A stretch of 36,786 nucleotides of DNA from JBDKTH01 sp964558295 (GTDB lineage: Bacteria > Planctomycetota > Planctomycetia > Pirellulales > Thermoguttaceae): NCBI GenBank assembly GCA_964558295.1, contig CAZLDQ010000027.1, forward strand, positions 1-36,786, in the 5' to 3' direction. Position 1 is the stretch's first letter. Every line of letters starts with the position of its first letter. The translations under genes were made by a program, and so were the position numbers. This document shows positions 1 through 9,336 of the stretch, one piece after another. The notes beneath the pieces were generated by a model that saw nothing but the letters and a program-made list of their open reading frames with translations, was not told the origin of the DNA and made no database searches.

Positions 1-118
1 GGTTGGGAGAGGACTTGCACCTCCAAACCGTCAAACATGCTCGGCATACAGAAAGGTGGTCGTTCCTTGGAGGCTTCGCATCTGACAAATCATGGACTCT
101 CTCCAGTCATTGCGTGTC

Positions 119-1414
119 TTATGCGCCGAGTGGTGACGATGCCTTGCCTTGCGTCAAACGAGCGTTGTAGGTCTTGAGGTCTTCGGCCAACCAGGGCGCG
201 ACGGAGTCTTCCGGGCGCAAGGAGCGAAATCCGGCGAGCCGGTGGAACGTGAGGAAATTGGCGTTGTGCTGATTGTCGGCTCCACCCTGCCCGTCGTCGT
301 AGGCCGTACGCGAAGCCACGACGAGATCGTCGCCATCGAACTGCCAGTCGAGGTATTGGAATCCGTGGTGATCGATGTCCGGTCCATAGAGCACGGCGCA
401 ACGGGCTTCCCAGGTGCGCAGGTCGCCTGACGCCATCAAGACCGAAGTATTTCGCGCCCGCTCGGGGTTGTAGGTCCAGTGACGCTGGGGTACGTAGTTG
501 GCCAGCGTCCAGTAGAGCCCGCTCTGCGGATCCCGGCGGATGGAGAACTTCTTGCAGCCCCCGGGAAACGCGACGAAACCGGTCGCCGGATCGAAGGTGC
601 ATTCCTTGCCGTCGGGACTGACGCGGATCAGGGCCGCCTTCTCCTGGCCGCCAACGCGATAGTCGACGCGGAGCATATTGACGATCTGCCCGTCGGGGGT
701 CACCACGGCGTTGCCCTCAAGCCAGCCGCCCATTTTGCCGCCGAGCCAGCTCGGATCGCTTGCGAGTCGATTGCTCGCCTGCCAGGCGTCGGCCCGGAGG
801 AGATCGGCGTCGACCGGAGCTGAGAGCATGAAGGCACGGAAGCAGCGGCCCCAAAGGCTGCCGGGGCCCCTCAAGTCCTCCATAGCCCGCCAGATCCGGC
901 CTTGGTGTACGATCACCGGCACGGGGGCACAGTGGTATTGGCCGTCGCCCAGCAGCAGCCCGCTCTGGGCATTCTCCGGCGAGGTCCAGCTTGCACCGCC
1001 ATCCACAGAACGACGAATGCCGACCGAACCGCGACTGGTGCCCAACAGATAGAGCCTTCCGTCGTGCACAAAGAGGCTTGACCAGAACTGGGGCTTGAGT
1101 TCCGCCATCTTACGCCAGTGTCGCCCGCGATCCGAAGAGCGAAAGATAACGGTCGTCTGGTGGGGCGCTTTGGGGCCAAACCAGTCGTGCGAGGCCACGT
1201 AGTCACCGTTGGGAAGAATCGCAATCGAGGGGGAACCGACAAAGATCCGGCTTGACGCGGGTGAGTGATCGAGCACGATGCCGGGCACGTTCGAAACAAC
1301 CGAAGGAGCGTCTTCCGCCCATACCTTCCGACTCCGCCCGAGTGTTGCGCCCCCTATCACCAGAATCGCTCCTTGCCGAAGCAGCGTGCGGCGGGAAAAA
1401 GTGAAGGTCGTCAT
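119..1414 (-). CDS. Tat-exported sialidase-fold (BNR/Asp-box) protein
   Basis: A 431-residue protein. The N-terminus has a twin-arginine export motif (SRRTLLRQ, residues 7-14) followed by a hydrophobic stretch and a likely cleavage site near residue 33, so it is probably exported folded. Two Asp-box motifs (S-x-D-x-G-x-x-W) are visible at residues 93-100 and 136-143, the hallmark of six-bladed sialidase-like propellers. The family includes exo-alpha-sialidases, but many planctomycete members have unknown substrates, so only the fold is claimed. I chose the ATG at 1414 because it starts the Tat signal and has GGAG about 8 bases upstream; the frame stays open further upstream, but that extension is not signal-like. 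It lies 73 bp downstream of the GntR regulator on the same strand and may be its target together with the large hydrolase-like gene. Confidence 0.75.
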   Translation of the reverse strand: MTTFTFSRRTLLRQGAILVIGGATLGRSRKVWAEDAPSVVSNVPGIVLDHSPASSRIFVGSPSIAILPNGDYVASHDWFGPKAPHQTTVIFRSSDRGRHWRKMAELKPQFWSSLFVHDGRLYLLGTSRGSVGIRRSVDGGASWTSPENAQSGLLLGDGQYHCAPVPVIVHQGRIWRAMEDLRGPGSLWGRCFRAFMLSAPVDADLLRADAWQASNRLASDPSWLGGKMGGWLEGNAVVTPDGQIVNMLRVDYRVGGQEKAALIRVSPDGKECTFDPATGFVAFPGGCKKFSIRRDPQSGLYWTLANYVPQRHWTYNPERARNTSVLMASGDLRTWEARCAVLYGPDIDHHGFQYLDWQFDGDDLVVASRTAYDDGQGGADNQHNANFLTFHRLAGFRSLRPEDSVAPWLAEDLKTYNARLTQGKASSPLGA

Positions 1415-1487
1415 GGCAGGACTCCAAAAGTGCGAGGTGACGCAGAGTGTTGAAGGCGACAACGTAATGCAAACGACGAACCGCCGA

Positions 1488-2297
1488 TCAATGGCCTTGT
1501 TCTTTCCAGGGACCGGAGAATTTCGATTCCTCGTCGGAAAACTGCCGGTTGATATCATCCAGCTCGGCCTGCAAGTTGGCCGGCAGAGTCAATTTCTCGG
1601 TCAACTGTTGGGCTTCGGTCACAATCTGGTCGTGCACTTCCAAACGTTCCTTCAAGCCGGAGCGAATATGTGCGACCATTGTTTCACGGGCTGCTTCCCC
1701 GTCGTGGCGATACAAAGCGTCCCGGACGCCGACATGGAAACGATTGGCAGACTCCATGACAGCCAGATCGTGGGGACAACGGGGCATTCGGAAGACCTGG
1801 CCGATAATCTGGGAATTCTGGACGATCGACATCATCCGGCGATTACCGGCCGCCTGAACGATCGAAAGATGAAACGCCAGGTCGGCCGTCAGGAAACGGC
1901 GCACTTGGGCCGCGTCCAGTTCCGGGGTCCCCTGCCCACGCAGCTCGTCGATCAGATCCTGAAAAACGCGGCAGTAACGATCGAGTTGGGCCAAACCGTC
2001 CGAGGAGATCCGATCGGCTGCCCGAGCAGCCGCAAAGCCCTCGATCGCCTCGCGCAATTCGTAAAGCTCGACGATGTCCTCTCGCGTGGGCAACCGGACG
2101 ATTGTCCCGTAGCGGGGGACCTGTTCGACGAGCCCTTCCTGGGCCAGCTTGCGAATCGCCGCATTGACTGGCGTGCGGCTGATCCCAAGCTGACGCGCAA
2201 GGGAGGCCTCGGAAACGACGCTCCCCGCCCGAAGGCTCCCGTCAAGGATGCACTGTTGAATGTAGTCGTAGGCCTGTTGAATCCGGGAATTACTCAT
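1488..2297 (-). CDS. GntR family (FadR/FCD subfamily) transcriptional regulator
   Basis: A 269-residue regulator with an N-terminal winged helix (about residues 5-70; the stretch SEASLARQLGISRTPVNAAI is a typical GntR helix-turn-helix) and an all-helical C-terminal FCD ligand-binding domain from about residue 75. FCD domains usually bind organic acids, often through a metal held by Asp and His residues; His-containing segments are present here but I did not assign ligands. Two ATGs are possible, at 2303 and 2297. AAAGGA directly abuts the first and sits 6 bases before the second, so 2297 is preferred. It lies between the large hydrolase-like gene upstream and the sialidase-fold gene downstream, all on the minus strand, suggesting a local regulator of glycan use. 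A palindrome 27-48 bp upstream of the start suggests autoregulation. Confidence 0.88.
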   Translation of the reverse strand: MSNSRIQQAYDYIQQCILDGSLRAGSVVSEASLARQLGISRTPVNAAIRKLAQEGLVEQVPRYGTIVRLPTREDIVELYELREAIEGFAAARAADRISSDGLAQLDRYCRVFQDLIDELRGQGTPELDAAQVRRFLTADLAFHLSIVQAAGNRRMMSIVQNSQIIGQVFRMPRCPHDLAVMESANRFHVGVRDALYRHDGEAARETMVAHIRSGLKERLEVHDQIVTEAQQLTEKLTLPANLQAELDDINRQFSDEESKFSGPWKEQGH

Positions 2298-2323
2298 TGG
2301 CATTCCTTTGAAAAGCAGGTGCG

Positions 2324-2345
2324 TGTCACTGACATGTCAGCGACA
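2324..2345. promoter_or_regulatory. 22-bp palindrome upstream of the GntR gene, likely operator
   Basis: The core CTGACATGTCAG (2329-2340) is a perfect 12-bp palindrome. It is flanked by TGTC (2324-2327) and GACA (2342-2345), extending the symmetry to 22 bp with one mismatched pair. It lies in the 168-bp gap between the hydrolase-like gene and the regulator. FadR-subfamily proteins bind short palindromes near their own genes, so this is a good operator candidate, by inference. Confidence 0.5.
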
Positions 2346-2465
2346 TGGCAATGCGACTATAGCACACCACATCAACGGATGCAAGCAATTGGAAGCGAAC
2401 GCGCAACCGTTTGTGCAGCTAGCCGTCCTCGATCAACCGAGGGACGCCGAGCAAGGGGGGGCAAT

Positions 2466-5400
2466 CTACCCAGGACGGGGAGGCCGGAAGCGGATTTGCG
2501 TCCGAATCGGCTCGTCCGCCGCTACCCCCACGCCATAGCCGTATGGCCAAGTGGGAGGTTGTCGATAGGCGGTCGTGGCAATCTGGGAAGAATATTTGCG
2601 TCCGTCGGCCAACTCCAGCTCGATCCAGAACGCCCGCACGGCAAACGCATCGTGCCCCGGATTGTCGATCACCAGCGTGTTCCACTCGGACAACGTGGCG
2701 ATGGCCTCGGGCGTGAGGGGCAGTTGGGCATCGCTCCAGACGCCCTTGGTTTCCACACCGCCTGCTCCGGGAAGGGCCCCCAAAGCGACCTTGTTCAAAC
2801 TGGCATATGAAATGTAGGGGGCGCTAGCTTCGAGCCCGATCCCCTGAAAATGCAGCACGCCACATTTCGCTCGACGTAGCTCGGCCATTGTGACGTTCTC
2901 CAGCGGGTGAGGGCCGGGCCGGTGGCGGAGTTCTACCGGCCCGTCGTGCAGTGTCGTGGTGAGCACCGCCCGGAGGCTCTCCAAACGCATCTCAGCCCAA
3001 CAGGCCCAGTCGCCGGAAGAGTTGTCCTTCGGACCGACGTCGCTGATGAGCTTCAGCCGCACACGCTGGCCCGCCCAAGGCGAGAGGTCGGCCTCCAGCG
3101 GCGTCCAGGCATGTTCGATCCATGACTTCTCGGCCACGATCGTTTCTTTGCCCTGAGAGTCAACGACCGCGATGCGGAACAGAATTCCATCGCCGGGGTC
3201 GCTTCCATCGGCCTTACCGATCTGGCAACGCAGCGCGGCCTTGGGGTCGGCAGGCAACTCGACGAACGAGGTAAGCGCGAAGGCGTAGCCGGTGCCACCG
3301 GTGTAAGGTGGATGCATGAAGAGAGCCGGTTTTGTCACATCGCCGCAGGTTCGCTCGCCCCAGACGACCTGGGTACGGGTTTGTTCGTTCAAGGGAGTCT
3401 CCTCGCCCTTGCGCAGACGCTGGCCCTTTTCAATATCAACGGGGAACTCTGCAATGGGCCGGAGGATCTCCTCGGCCTTAAGCCACCAACTTCGGCGGTT
3501 GTGAAGCGGGCCGGCATCGACCGCCAACTCGATTTCCCGGACCAACTCCTGCTTCGCCGGGACGCAGGGAAAGTGGAGTTGCACAGGCGTTTCGGGCACG
3601 AGCTTGACTCGTTGGGACTGTCCGTCCAGCTTGACTTCCGCCTCGACCACGGCCGCGACGTGTGGCGTCAACTCGAGTTGAAGCGATCCGCCAGACTCCA
3701 GCCGAGCATCGACCAGCGGCACCACGGTAAAATCGATCCAACGATCCTCGACGTTTTTCCACACCAACGTGCCGGGCACGGCATCCGCCGCAATTTGCAG
3801 CGCGTGTTGACGGTTGCCGACAATGCTGACGGTTTCGCCAGGAATGGCCTTTTCGCGGTTGCACTTCAACGTGACCGCCGGTTTGTCGCCCGGGGTGAGC
3901 ACGTAGCTGAACGCCCCCTTGACGGGCATCACGTGGACCAGCCCCCGGCTCAACCGTGTTTCGGTCGGGCCGAGTTCCTTGCCGTCCTCGGTTAGCGCCA
4001 CGGCCGTGGCCGAGCGGCCGTCGAGCGAGACGGCAAACGTGGTGCACTTGCCGACCGGGATCAGTTCGATGCGGCCGTCTGACCGCTTGTTGCCCACGAG
4101 TTGACCGTCGCACAGGGCCTTGGCAAAACGCGTCGGTCGGCCGCGGCCGTTCGCATAGAGGTAGGCCGGCGAGTCGACGTAATCAGCTCGATGGCCGTCG
4201 ACGATCGCGCTGAACCCCAGCAGCTTGCCCGCCTTATCCTTGGCATACCAACCATTCGGCGGCAACACGGTGTCGGGCAGTTTCCAAGTCTCGGTCGGAT
4301 GTCCGTTGACAGCCACCGTCAGACCGTTGGAATACTGCGTGACGATCTGCGATCGTTTGTACGCTCCACTGGCGACCGCCGCGCTGGTCGCAAGCAGCTT
4401 GCCTTGTTCATCCGCATAGCGGATGTCCACAGCTGTTTCCTGAGCGTAGTTGGCGTGAATCTGTTGGACAGAGAAGTAGCTCCGCACGCCGTTGGCGATT
4501 CCTCCTTCCATGACGAGGAAACCCGTATGGCCGAAGGCCAACGTAGCGGCCAGGAACTGGTCGAGCCGGGCTTCTTGCTCCTCGGGCGTGTCGCCCAAGG
4601 TCTCCTCGCGTCCAAAGAACATCCCCAGGTTGCCCATGCCGAAGTTGCAGCACAAGGGATGCATTTTGCGGAGGTCGAAATCAACGAGCCACGGATTCTC
4701 GGCCAATCGGGCCACCTGATCCTGACCATAGTTGCCGTCGGTCAGGCCGCAGTAGTACCAGTGGTTGTTTCCCTCGCTGTAGACCGGACCATTCCAGGTC
4801 TTCTTCTGGTGGAGCATGATCTCGCCGTAGGCGTAGAATGTGGCGGCGAACGTCCCCGCCCCGGGAACGCGGGCATCAAAGTCCACATAGCGCCAGGGCT
4901 GCACGGCCGTGTGTACGTCGCAGTAGGCCGTGTCGAGATGGAACTTTTCCTGGATGATCGGGGCCAAGCGGGCCTCCAGTTCCACGGCTCGGGCCGGCTT
5001 AGGGTTGTAGCAGCGGGCCCAGGCCGGCTGCCAGTTGCCGTCGGGCAGCCGGGTCACATAATCCTCGTTCCAATGCTCATTGACCGGCGCAAAGTCGGTG
5101 TAGTTGTTGTAGATCCCGTATCGGAAACCAAGAGCCCGCATCTTTCGGGCATAGTCGGCCTGGCTTTCATCGCCGCCCCGGCCGGGCGCGGCCCGGGTAC
5201 GCATCGTGAAGCTTTCACCGCCGTCGCGCCAGCCCGTTTCGTGATCAGTGATGAGAACCTTGCTCATCCCGTAACGGGCCACCTGTTTCCAGATTGCGTA
5301 ATCGTTCTCGCGATTTGACGCCCCATGGGCCCGCCAAACCCGTTCGCCAGCCACGTGCATCCAGGGCGACTTGGGATTGGGGATGTTCGGCAGCACTTCC

Positions 5401-6812
5401 TCGAAGCGTGGGGATACGGTAAGGAACATCCGCTCGAAGCAGTCGTTGCGCTGGCCGTCGGTCTTGGGCAAATAGCGCGAGCCGCCGTTGTAGGTCACGC
5501 CGTCGGCCAGGATCTGATTGTCGGCCCAGAGGCTCGAAGCGTTCGAGCGGCAATGGTCCATGTAAGCGGTGAGGAACAACGGCTTCTCGACCGAGCCGGT
5601 AACCAGCACCGCCGGCCGCTGCATCTCGCAGGCCAGGAAGGGGAGCGTGACGAGTCGGGGATTGGTCACCCCAACAGCCCGGCCCACCCAAACCTCGCCG
5701 ACCTGTCCGCCAAGGCATTTCACATCGACTACCAGCGACTTCTGCCAGAGCCGCAGCGTGTAAACCACTTCCGCCTTACGATCTCCCAGTGCACAACGCC
5801 ACGTGGAGACGACCATGTCGCCAGTCTGTTGGCAGCCGAGCTTTTCGATCGTTTCGGGCACCAGCGGTTTGTTGTCCTTGCCGACGAAGCGAATCCCCCC
5901 CTCCGCCATCGGCTGGAAAGCCGGCATCTCGTCCCACTCGACGGTCACATCGCCGAGCGTGCCGGTCGATGGTTGATAGGTATAGATCAGGTGGCCGTCT
6001 TCGCCGCGGTAATGAAAGCGGAATCCGTCAGCGGTCGGTTCCAACTGCGTGGTGAACTGCTGGGTAAGATTGTCGGGAAGGATCGTCTCCTCGCGAGTCG
6101 GGAAGGGAAGCTTGCCGGGGCCGGTGTTCGTGCCGGTCGTCTGCCCGGGAAACATCGCGATTCCACGCTCGGGACGCGGATCGAATACAAGCGGGGGCAG
6201 CGGTTCCTTGTAGACGGCCAGGTTATCGAAAAAGAGAACCCGGTCTTCCTTGTTGCGAGCATTGGTTATCCGAATCCCGGTAAACGCTGCTTGGCTACCC
6301 AGCGTGGCCAATTGCTCCGGTGAGAGCCGCCGGTGCATAACCCACCACTCTTTCCAGCAGACCGTCGCCATGGTCACCGGCACTTCACGTCCGTCTTTGG
6401 TTTCGAAGAGAACGGTTATCGTCACGCGCGGCGTGGTCTTGTCCGACTCCCAAGCCCAATTGTTTCCATAGACCCAGAAGTTGATGCAGTCGAACGATTC
6501 GGGTAGCGGGATCGGCTTGGGCGGCTTCACGGTCACGGCCGCCTTGGGCCCGGTGCCTCGATAGGTCAGCTTGGCAACATAAGTTCCCCACAACGGCTGC
6601 TCACGCGAACGCCGGAGGTCGGCCACCGTGTCGGTGCACTCCACGGTCCAGCCCTCGACGTTCTCGAAATCAATCAGCGGCGGATGAGTATCTTCGGTCC
6701 GATTGGCCCAAGCCATCTCATAAGGCCTCTGGCCGACAGGCTCCTCAGCCCGGGCAAGTGAGGCGGTGACCAACAGGGCCAAACCGAGTAAGAGAGTTCG
6801 TGAAGTGCTCAT
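2466..6812 (-). CDS. Very large secreted glycoside-hydrolase-like protein
   Basis: A 1448-residue protein with a clear signal peptide (residues 1-22, ending in ARA). Reading along it: a beta-rich carbohydrate-binding-like region (about 45-205, starting with a DFENVEGW motif), a second beta-sandwich (about 230-490), a probable TIM-barrel region (about 500-800), then further beta-rich domains. The stretch at about 1140-1300 resembles NPCBM-like carbohydrate-binding modules. In the barrel, acidic candidates sit in ITDHETGW (about 520), AYCDVHT (about 631) and YSEGNNHW (about 679). The layout recalls large GH101-like or DUF5696-like hydrolases, but I cannot fix the family. The ATG at 6812 has GAGGA 8 bases upstream. 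Its location next to a GntR regulator and a sialidase-fold protein supports extracellular or periplasmic glycan breakdown. Confidence 0.7.
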   Translation of the reverse strand: MSTSRTLLLGLALLVTASLARAEEPVGQRPYEMAWANRTEDTHPPLIDFENVEGWTVECTDTVADLRRSREQPLWGTYVAKLTYRGTGPKAAVTVKPPKPIPLPESFDCINFWVYGNNWAWESDKTTPRVTITVLFETKDGREVPVTMATVCWKEWWVMHRRLSPEQLATLGSQAAFTGIRITNARNKEDRVLFFDNLAVYKEPLPPLVFDPRPERGIAMFPGQTTGTNTGPGKLPFPTREETILPDNLTQQFTTQLEPTADGFRFHYRGEDGHLIYTYQPSTGTLGDVTVEWDEMPAFQPMAEGGIRFVGKDNKPLVPETIEKLGCQQTGDMVVSTWRCALGDRKAEVVYTLRLWQKSLVVDVKCLGGQVGEVWVGRAVGVTNPRLVTLPFLACEMQRPAVLVTGSVEKPLFLTAYMDHCRSNASSLWADNQILADGVTYNGGSRYLPKTDGQRNDCFERMFLTVSPRFEEVLPNIPNPKSPWMHVAGERVWRAHGASNRENDYAIWKQVARYGMSKVLITDHETGWRDGGESFTMRTRAAPGRGGDESQADYARKMRALGFRYGIYNNYTDFAPVNEHWNEDYVTRLPDGNWQPAWARCYNPKPARAVELEARLAPIIQEKFHLDTAYCDVHTAVQPWRYVDFDARVPGAGTFAATFYAYGEIMLHQKKTWNGPVYSEGNNHWYYCGLTDGNYGQDQVARLAENPWLVDFDLRKMHPLCCNFGMGNLGMFFGREETLGDTPEEQEARLDQFLAATLAFGHTGFLVMEGGIANGVRSYFSVQQIHANYAQETAVDIRYADEQGKLLATSAAVASGAYKRSQIVTQYSNGLTVAVNGHPTETWKLPDTVLPPNGWYAKDKAGKLLGFSAIVDGHRADYVDSPAYLYANGRGRPTRFAKALCDGQLVGNKRSDGRIELIPVGKCTTFAVSLDGRSATAVALTEDGKELGPTETRLSRGLVHVMPVKGAFSYVLTPGDKPAVTLKCNREKAIPGETVSIVGNRQHALQIAADAVPGTLVWKNVEDRWIDFTVVPLVDARLESGGSLQLELTPHVAAVVEAEVKLDGQSQRVKLVPETPVQLHFPCVPAKQELVREIELAVDAGPLHNRRSWWLKAEEILRPIAEFPVDIEKGQRLRKGEETPLNEQTRTQVVWGERTCGDVTKPALFMHPPYTGGTGYAFALTSFVELPADPKAALRCQIGKADGSDPGDGILFRIAVVDSQGKETIVAEKSWIEHAWTPLEADLSPWAGQRVRLKLISDVGPKDNSSGDWACWAEMRLESLRAVLTTTLHDGPVELRHRPGPHPLENVTMAELRRAKCGVLHFQGIGLEASAPYISYASLNKVALGALPGAGGVETKGVWSDAQLPLTPEAIATLSEWNTLVIDNPGHDAFAVRAFWIELELADGRKYSSQIATTAYRQPPTWPYGYGVGVAADEPIRTQIRFRPPRPG

Positions 6813-7448
6813 CGGTGTTCCTCGGTGCTGCAGATGGCGTGGATATGTGGCCGGAAACCGTCCAACAGGGACAGCAGACTCCCTGAGTATGTGCCACCGG
6901 AGAGTGGGTTGTCAACCTGAAGCCGCGTAGGTGAACCGAGCCGCAATGTATTGAGCGTTCCCGTCTACCGGCCCTGGCTGGCGATTGGCACGTGCCGGTT
7001 ACTCGCCTGATCTGTCGTCTGTTGCCAACGCTGTCTGAAGGGGAAATTTGCCCTCGATCGTTTCTCCTGCCTGCGCGTGGGTGCGGGAGTCAGAACTCGC
7101 CAGGGCAAACTTCTTCAAGGCCGTGAACTGGGACAACGTCCGAACACGGAGACGCTTCGCTGCCCGGGCCGGGCTCAAGATGTCAAGAATCGCTTCCTTC
7201 CCGGGAACGGGCTCCCTGCCATCATGGCCAACGTCCAAGGCAAGGCTGGCCAAGCGCGGTGGGAGCCGGCGGGTGAGCGCGGGCTGAATTCCTGAGGGGA
7301 GCAAGCATACTGGCCCTCAAGGGGCGGTCGAGTTCTTCCCCCTCCTCGTCCCCCCTTTGCCGCATGAGGGCCAATATAATAAGTCGAACGGCCGCTTTCT
7401 GCGAAAACGCGAGACTCTTGAACCCAAGGCCTTATTTCAACGCGGACG
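6813..7448. other. Non-coding stretch between hydrolase-like gene and zinc-ribbon gene
   Basis: About 640 bp without a convincing gene. Open frames exist on both strands around 6999-7304, but they lack a ribosome binding site and family features. The first 100 bp probably hold the promoter of the hydrolase-like gene, although no clear -35/-10 pair was seen. The block at about 7190-7300 has the look of a dispersed intergenic repeat, which cannot be tested from one window. Confidence 0.4.
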
Positions 7449-7685
7449 CTAGGCCACGCCGCGAAGAGCCGCCAGGCGAATCGCTGACTGTTCGAGGAGT
7501 TGTTGTGCGCGGTCCAAGATCCCAGGATGCGTCTCCAACACCAGGTCGCGCCGATTGGCTGGATCACAAGCCACAAACTGGCCTCCACAGTGCTGGCAAT
7601 TGACCTGCCGGCCGCGATGCACAACGCGAATCTGCACGGGACGACCGCAAACGGGGCACTCTTGAACAAAATACGTGGATGACAT
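7449..7685 (-). CDS. Small zinc-ribbon protein
   Basis: A 78-residue protein starting MSSTYFVQ. It holds two CxxC knuckles, C10-x2-C13 (CPVCG) and C30-x2-C33 (CQHCG), separated by a short basic linker: a compact zinc ribbon. Proteins with this 'YFVQECPxCG' beginning are common in Pirellula-like planctomycetes, sometimes labelled response-regulator-like, with no known role. The tail (residues 41-78) is helical and charged. The longer frame upstream adds 49 residues with no family signal; the ATG at 7685 gives the usual short form, although the nearest purine run (AAGGGA) is about 12 bases away. It is followed at low coordinates by non-coding DNA and preceded by the terminator of the PLP-enzyme gene, so it is probably monocistronic. 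Confidence 0.7.
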   Translation of the reverse strand: MSSTYFVQECPVCGRPVQIRVVHRGRQVNCQHCGGQFVACDPANRRDLVLETHPGILDRAQQLLEQSAIRLAALRGVA

Positions 7686-7909
7686 TGTAAAAAATTCCCT
7701 TGCGCAACCTGACGGAAGACAAGACAGAGAATCGTCGTGCCAGGTTCGGATTTCCCTATCCGTATTTGCACGACTCAGACGTGTGCCCCACCTTTGACAG
7801 TCCGACATCGAGCAGTTATCGTGGCTGCTCAATATATTTCATACGCAGAGCACTGGGCATTGGTTCGCGCGGTAGATTGCCGGAGGCCGTTTTGGCCAAA
7901 CAGACGATA

Positions 7910-7933
7910 GGGAACGCCCTCGGGGGCGTTCCC
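7910..7933 (-). terminator. Strong GC hairpin downstream of the PLP enzyme
   Basis: GGGAACGCCC (7910-7919) pairs perfectly with GGGCGTTCCC (7924-7933) around a TCGG loop. It sits 44 bp past the stop codon of the minus-strand PLP-enzyme gene. There is no clear U-run, so it is a hairpin terminator or 3' stabiliser rather than a textbook intrinsic terminator. Confidence 0.5.
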
Positions 7934-7977
7934 CGTCAGTCGGCAAGCGAAAACCCACGCTGTGAGAACCGGCCCCC

Positions 7978-9207
7978 TCAAACGGCTGTCAATGCCCCGA
8001 GAATCATCGAGCCCCGGACGCGGGCAAGGCTATGGATCAGGTGATCAATCTCGGCGTCCGAGTGCAGCGCCGTGGGGATGACGCGGATGATCGACTTGCC
8101 CAACGGTACGGCCGGATAGACCACGGGCGATACCCAGATGTTGCAGGTTTTACGCAATTCGTAGGCCAGATGAATCGCATCCGTGCCGTTGCACTGAATC
8201 GGAGTAATCGGCGACTGCGTGTTGCCCAGCTTGAATCCGCATTTCCGCAAGCCGGACTGAAGCCGTTTGGTGTTTTCCCAGAGTCTCTTACGTTGGGGTT
8301 CTGCGTTCTCCAGGAGTTCCAGCCCGACTTGGGTGGCAGCGACAATCGCCAGGGGCATCGCTTTCGTGAAGACCATCGTCGGAGCGTTGAAGCGAACGTA
8401 CTCCACGACAGCCTTGTTGCCGGCGATAAAACCACCCAAGGTGCCGATCGCTTTGCTGAATGTGCCGATTTCCAGGTCGACCTGATCGTGGACGCCAAAA
8501 TGGGCCGCCGTGCCGCGGCCGTTCGGGCCGAAGACTCCCGTCCCATGCGCGTCATCGACGATTAACCGGGCGCCATAGCGATTCTTCAGGTCCACCAATT
8601 CGTCAAGCGGCCCCACGTCACCCTGCATGCTGTAGACCCCGTCGACCACCACGGCGACCGCCCGCGAGCCGGAAACCTTCCGGAGAATGCTCTCCAAGTG
8701 ATCCATGTCGTTGTGTCGGAAGACACGAACCTCTGCACCCGAGATCTTCGCACCACAGACGAGGCTGGCATGGGCATATTCGTCGAGGACCAACAAGTCG
8801 CTGGGGCGGGCCAAGCAGGCGAGCGTCCCCATGGTGGCCATCGCTCCCGCCGAAAAGACCAAGGCTGCCGGACGCTGTTTGAAGGTCGCAATGCGGTCTT
8901 CCAATTCCAGGTGAGAAATAGTGTTGCCCGTCATCAACCGGGAACCCATGGGACAACTGACTCCGTACTGCTCCACCACCTCCGTGGCGCGTTGGCGAAT
9001 GTCAGGGTGCATGGCCAAACCGAGATAATTGTTCGTGCTGAACTGGAGCAGGCGACGCCCATTGGCATCGATCCACGGTCCCGCATTGTTGCCCGGAGAG
9101 ACGTCAGCAAAGAGTTCTGCTGCGATTTCAAATTCCTGGACACGGATGGTCTTGGGGGCCGTCAGAAACTCTTGACACTTGGCAAAGATGTCGTTCGTTG
9201 CGGACAT
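7978..9207 (-). CDS. PLP-dependent alpha-oxoamine synthase (KBL/BioF/SPT family)
   Basis: A 409-residue fold-type I PLP enzyme. Alpha-oxoamine synthases condense an amino acid with an acyl-CoA: 8-amino-7-oxononanoate synthase (BioF), 2-amino-3-ketobutyrate CoA ligase (KBL) and serine palmitoyltransferase (SPT) are the main members. Visible hallmarks are the NNYLGLA motif (59-65), the PLP-stacking His in DEYAHAS (His146), DDAHGTGVFG (218-227) and the Schiff-base lysine in GTFSKAIG (Lys252). Which member it is cannot be settled by eye; no biotin genes and no threonine dehydrogenase are next to it. The ATG at 9207 is preferred because AGGGA lies about 9 bases upstream, whereas upstream starts lack one. 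It is divergent from pduS with a 282-bp shared region. Confidence 0.85.
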   Translation of the reverse strand: MSATNDIFAKCQEFLTAPKTIRVQEFEIAAELFADVSPGNNAGPWIDANGRRLLQFSTNNYLGLAMHPDIRQRATEVVEQYGVSCPMGSRLMTGNTISHLELEDRIATFKQRPAALVFSAGAMATMGTLACLARPSDLLVLDEYAHASLVCGAKISGAEVRVFRHNDMDHLESILRKVSGSRAVAVVVDGVYSMQGDVGPLDELVDLKNRYGARLIVDDAHGTGVFGPNGRGTAAHFGVHDQVDLEIGTFSKAIGTLGGFIAGNKAVVEYVRFNAPTMVFTKAMPLAIVAATQVGLELLENAEPQRKRLWENTKRLQSGLRKCGFKLGNTQSPITPIQCNGTDAIHLAYELRKTCNIWVSPVVYPAVPLGKSIIRVIPTALHSDAEIDHLIHSLARVRGSMILGALTAV

Positions 9208-9336
9208 GATCGGAATCCCTGAGATGTACATCGCCGATGGCACACCAACGGCTTCGAGAAGTCACCCCGCTTCCTTTCACGCGATCGTGCTGTTTCCTGC
9301 GGAAGTTCCACTATGCTTCGACGACCGGGGGGGTTC

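Noticed and set aside
1..29. tRNA 3' half on the minus strand (T-arm-like hairpin with a TGCAAGT loop followed by CCCAACC)
   Set aside because: The matching 5' acceptor strand GGTTGGG is missing from the next 100 bp, the loop lacks the usual TTC, and no anticodon arm can be drawn.
1278..2810. Plus-strand open frame of 510 codons
   Set aside because: Antisense to the GntR gene and the end of the hydrolase-like gene; no family features and no ribosome binding site.
4101..5318. Plus-strand open frame of 405 codons
   Set aside because: Antisense to the large hydrolase-like gene, whose signal peptide and domains are clear; long antisense frames are common in GC-rich DNA.
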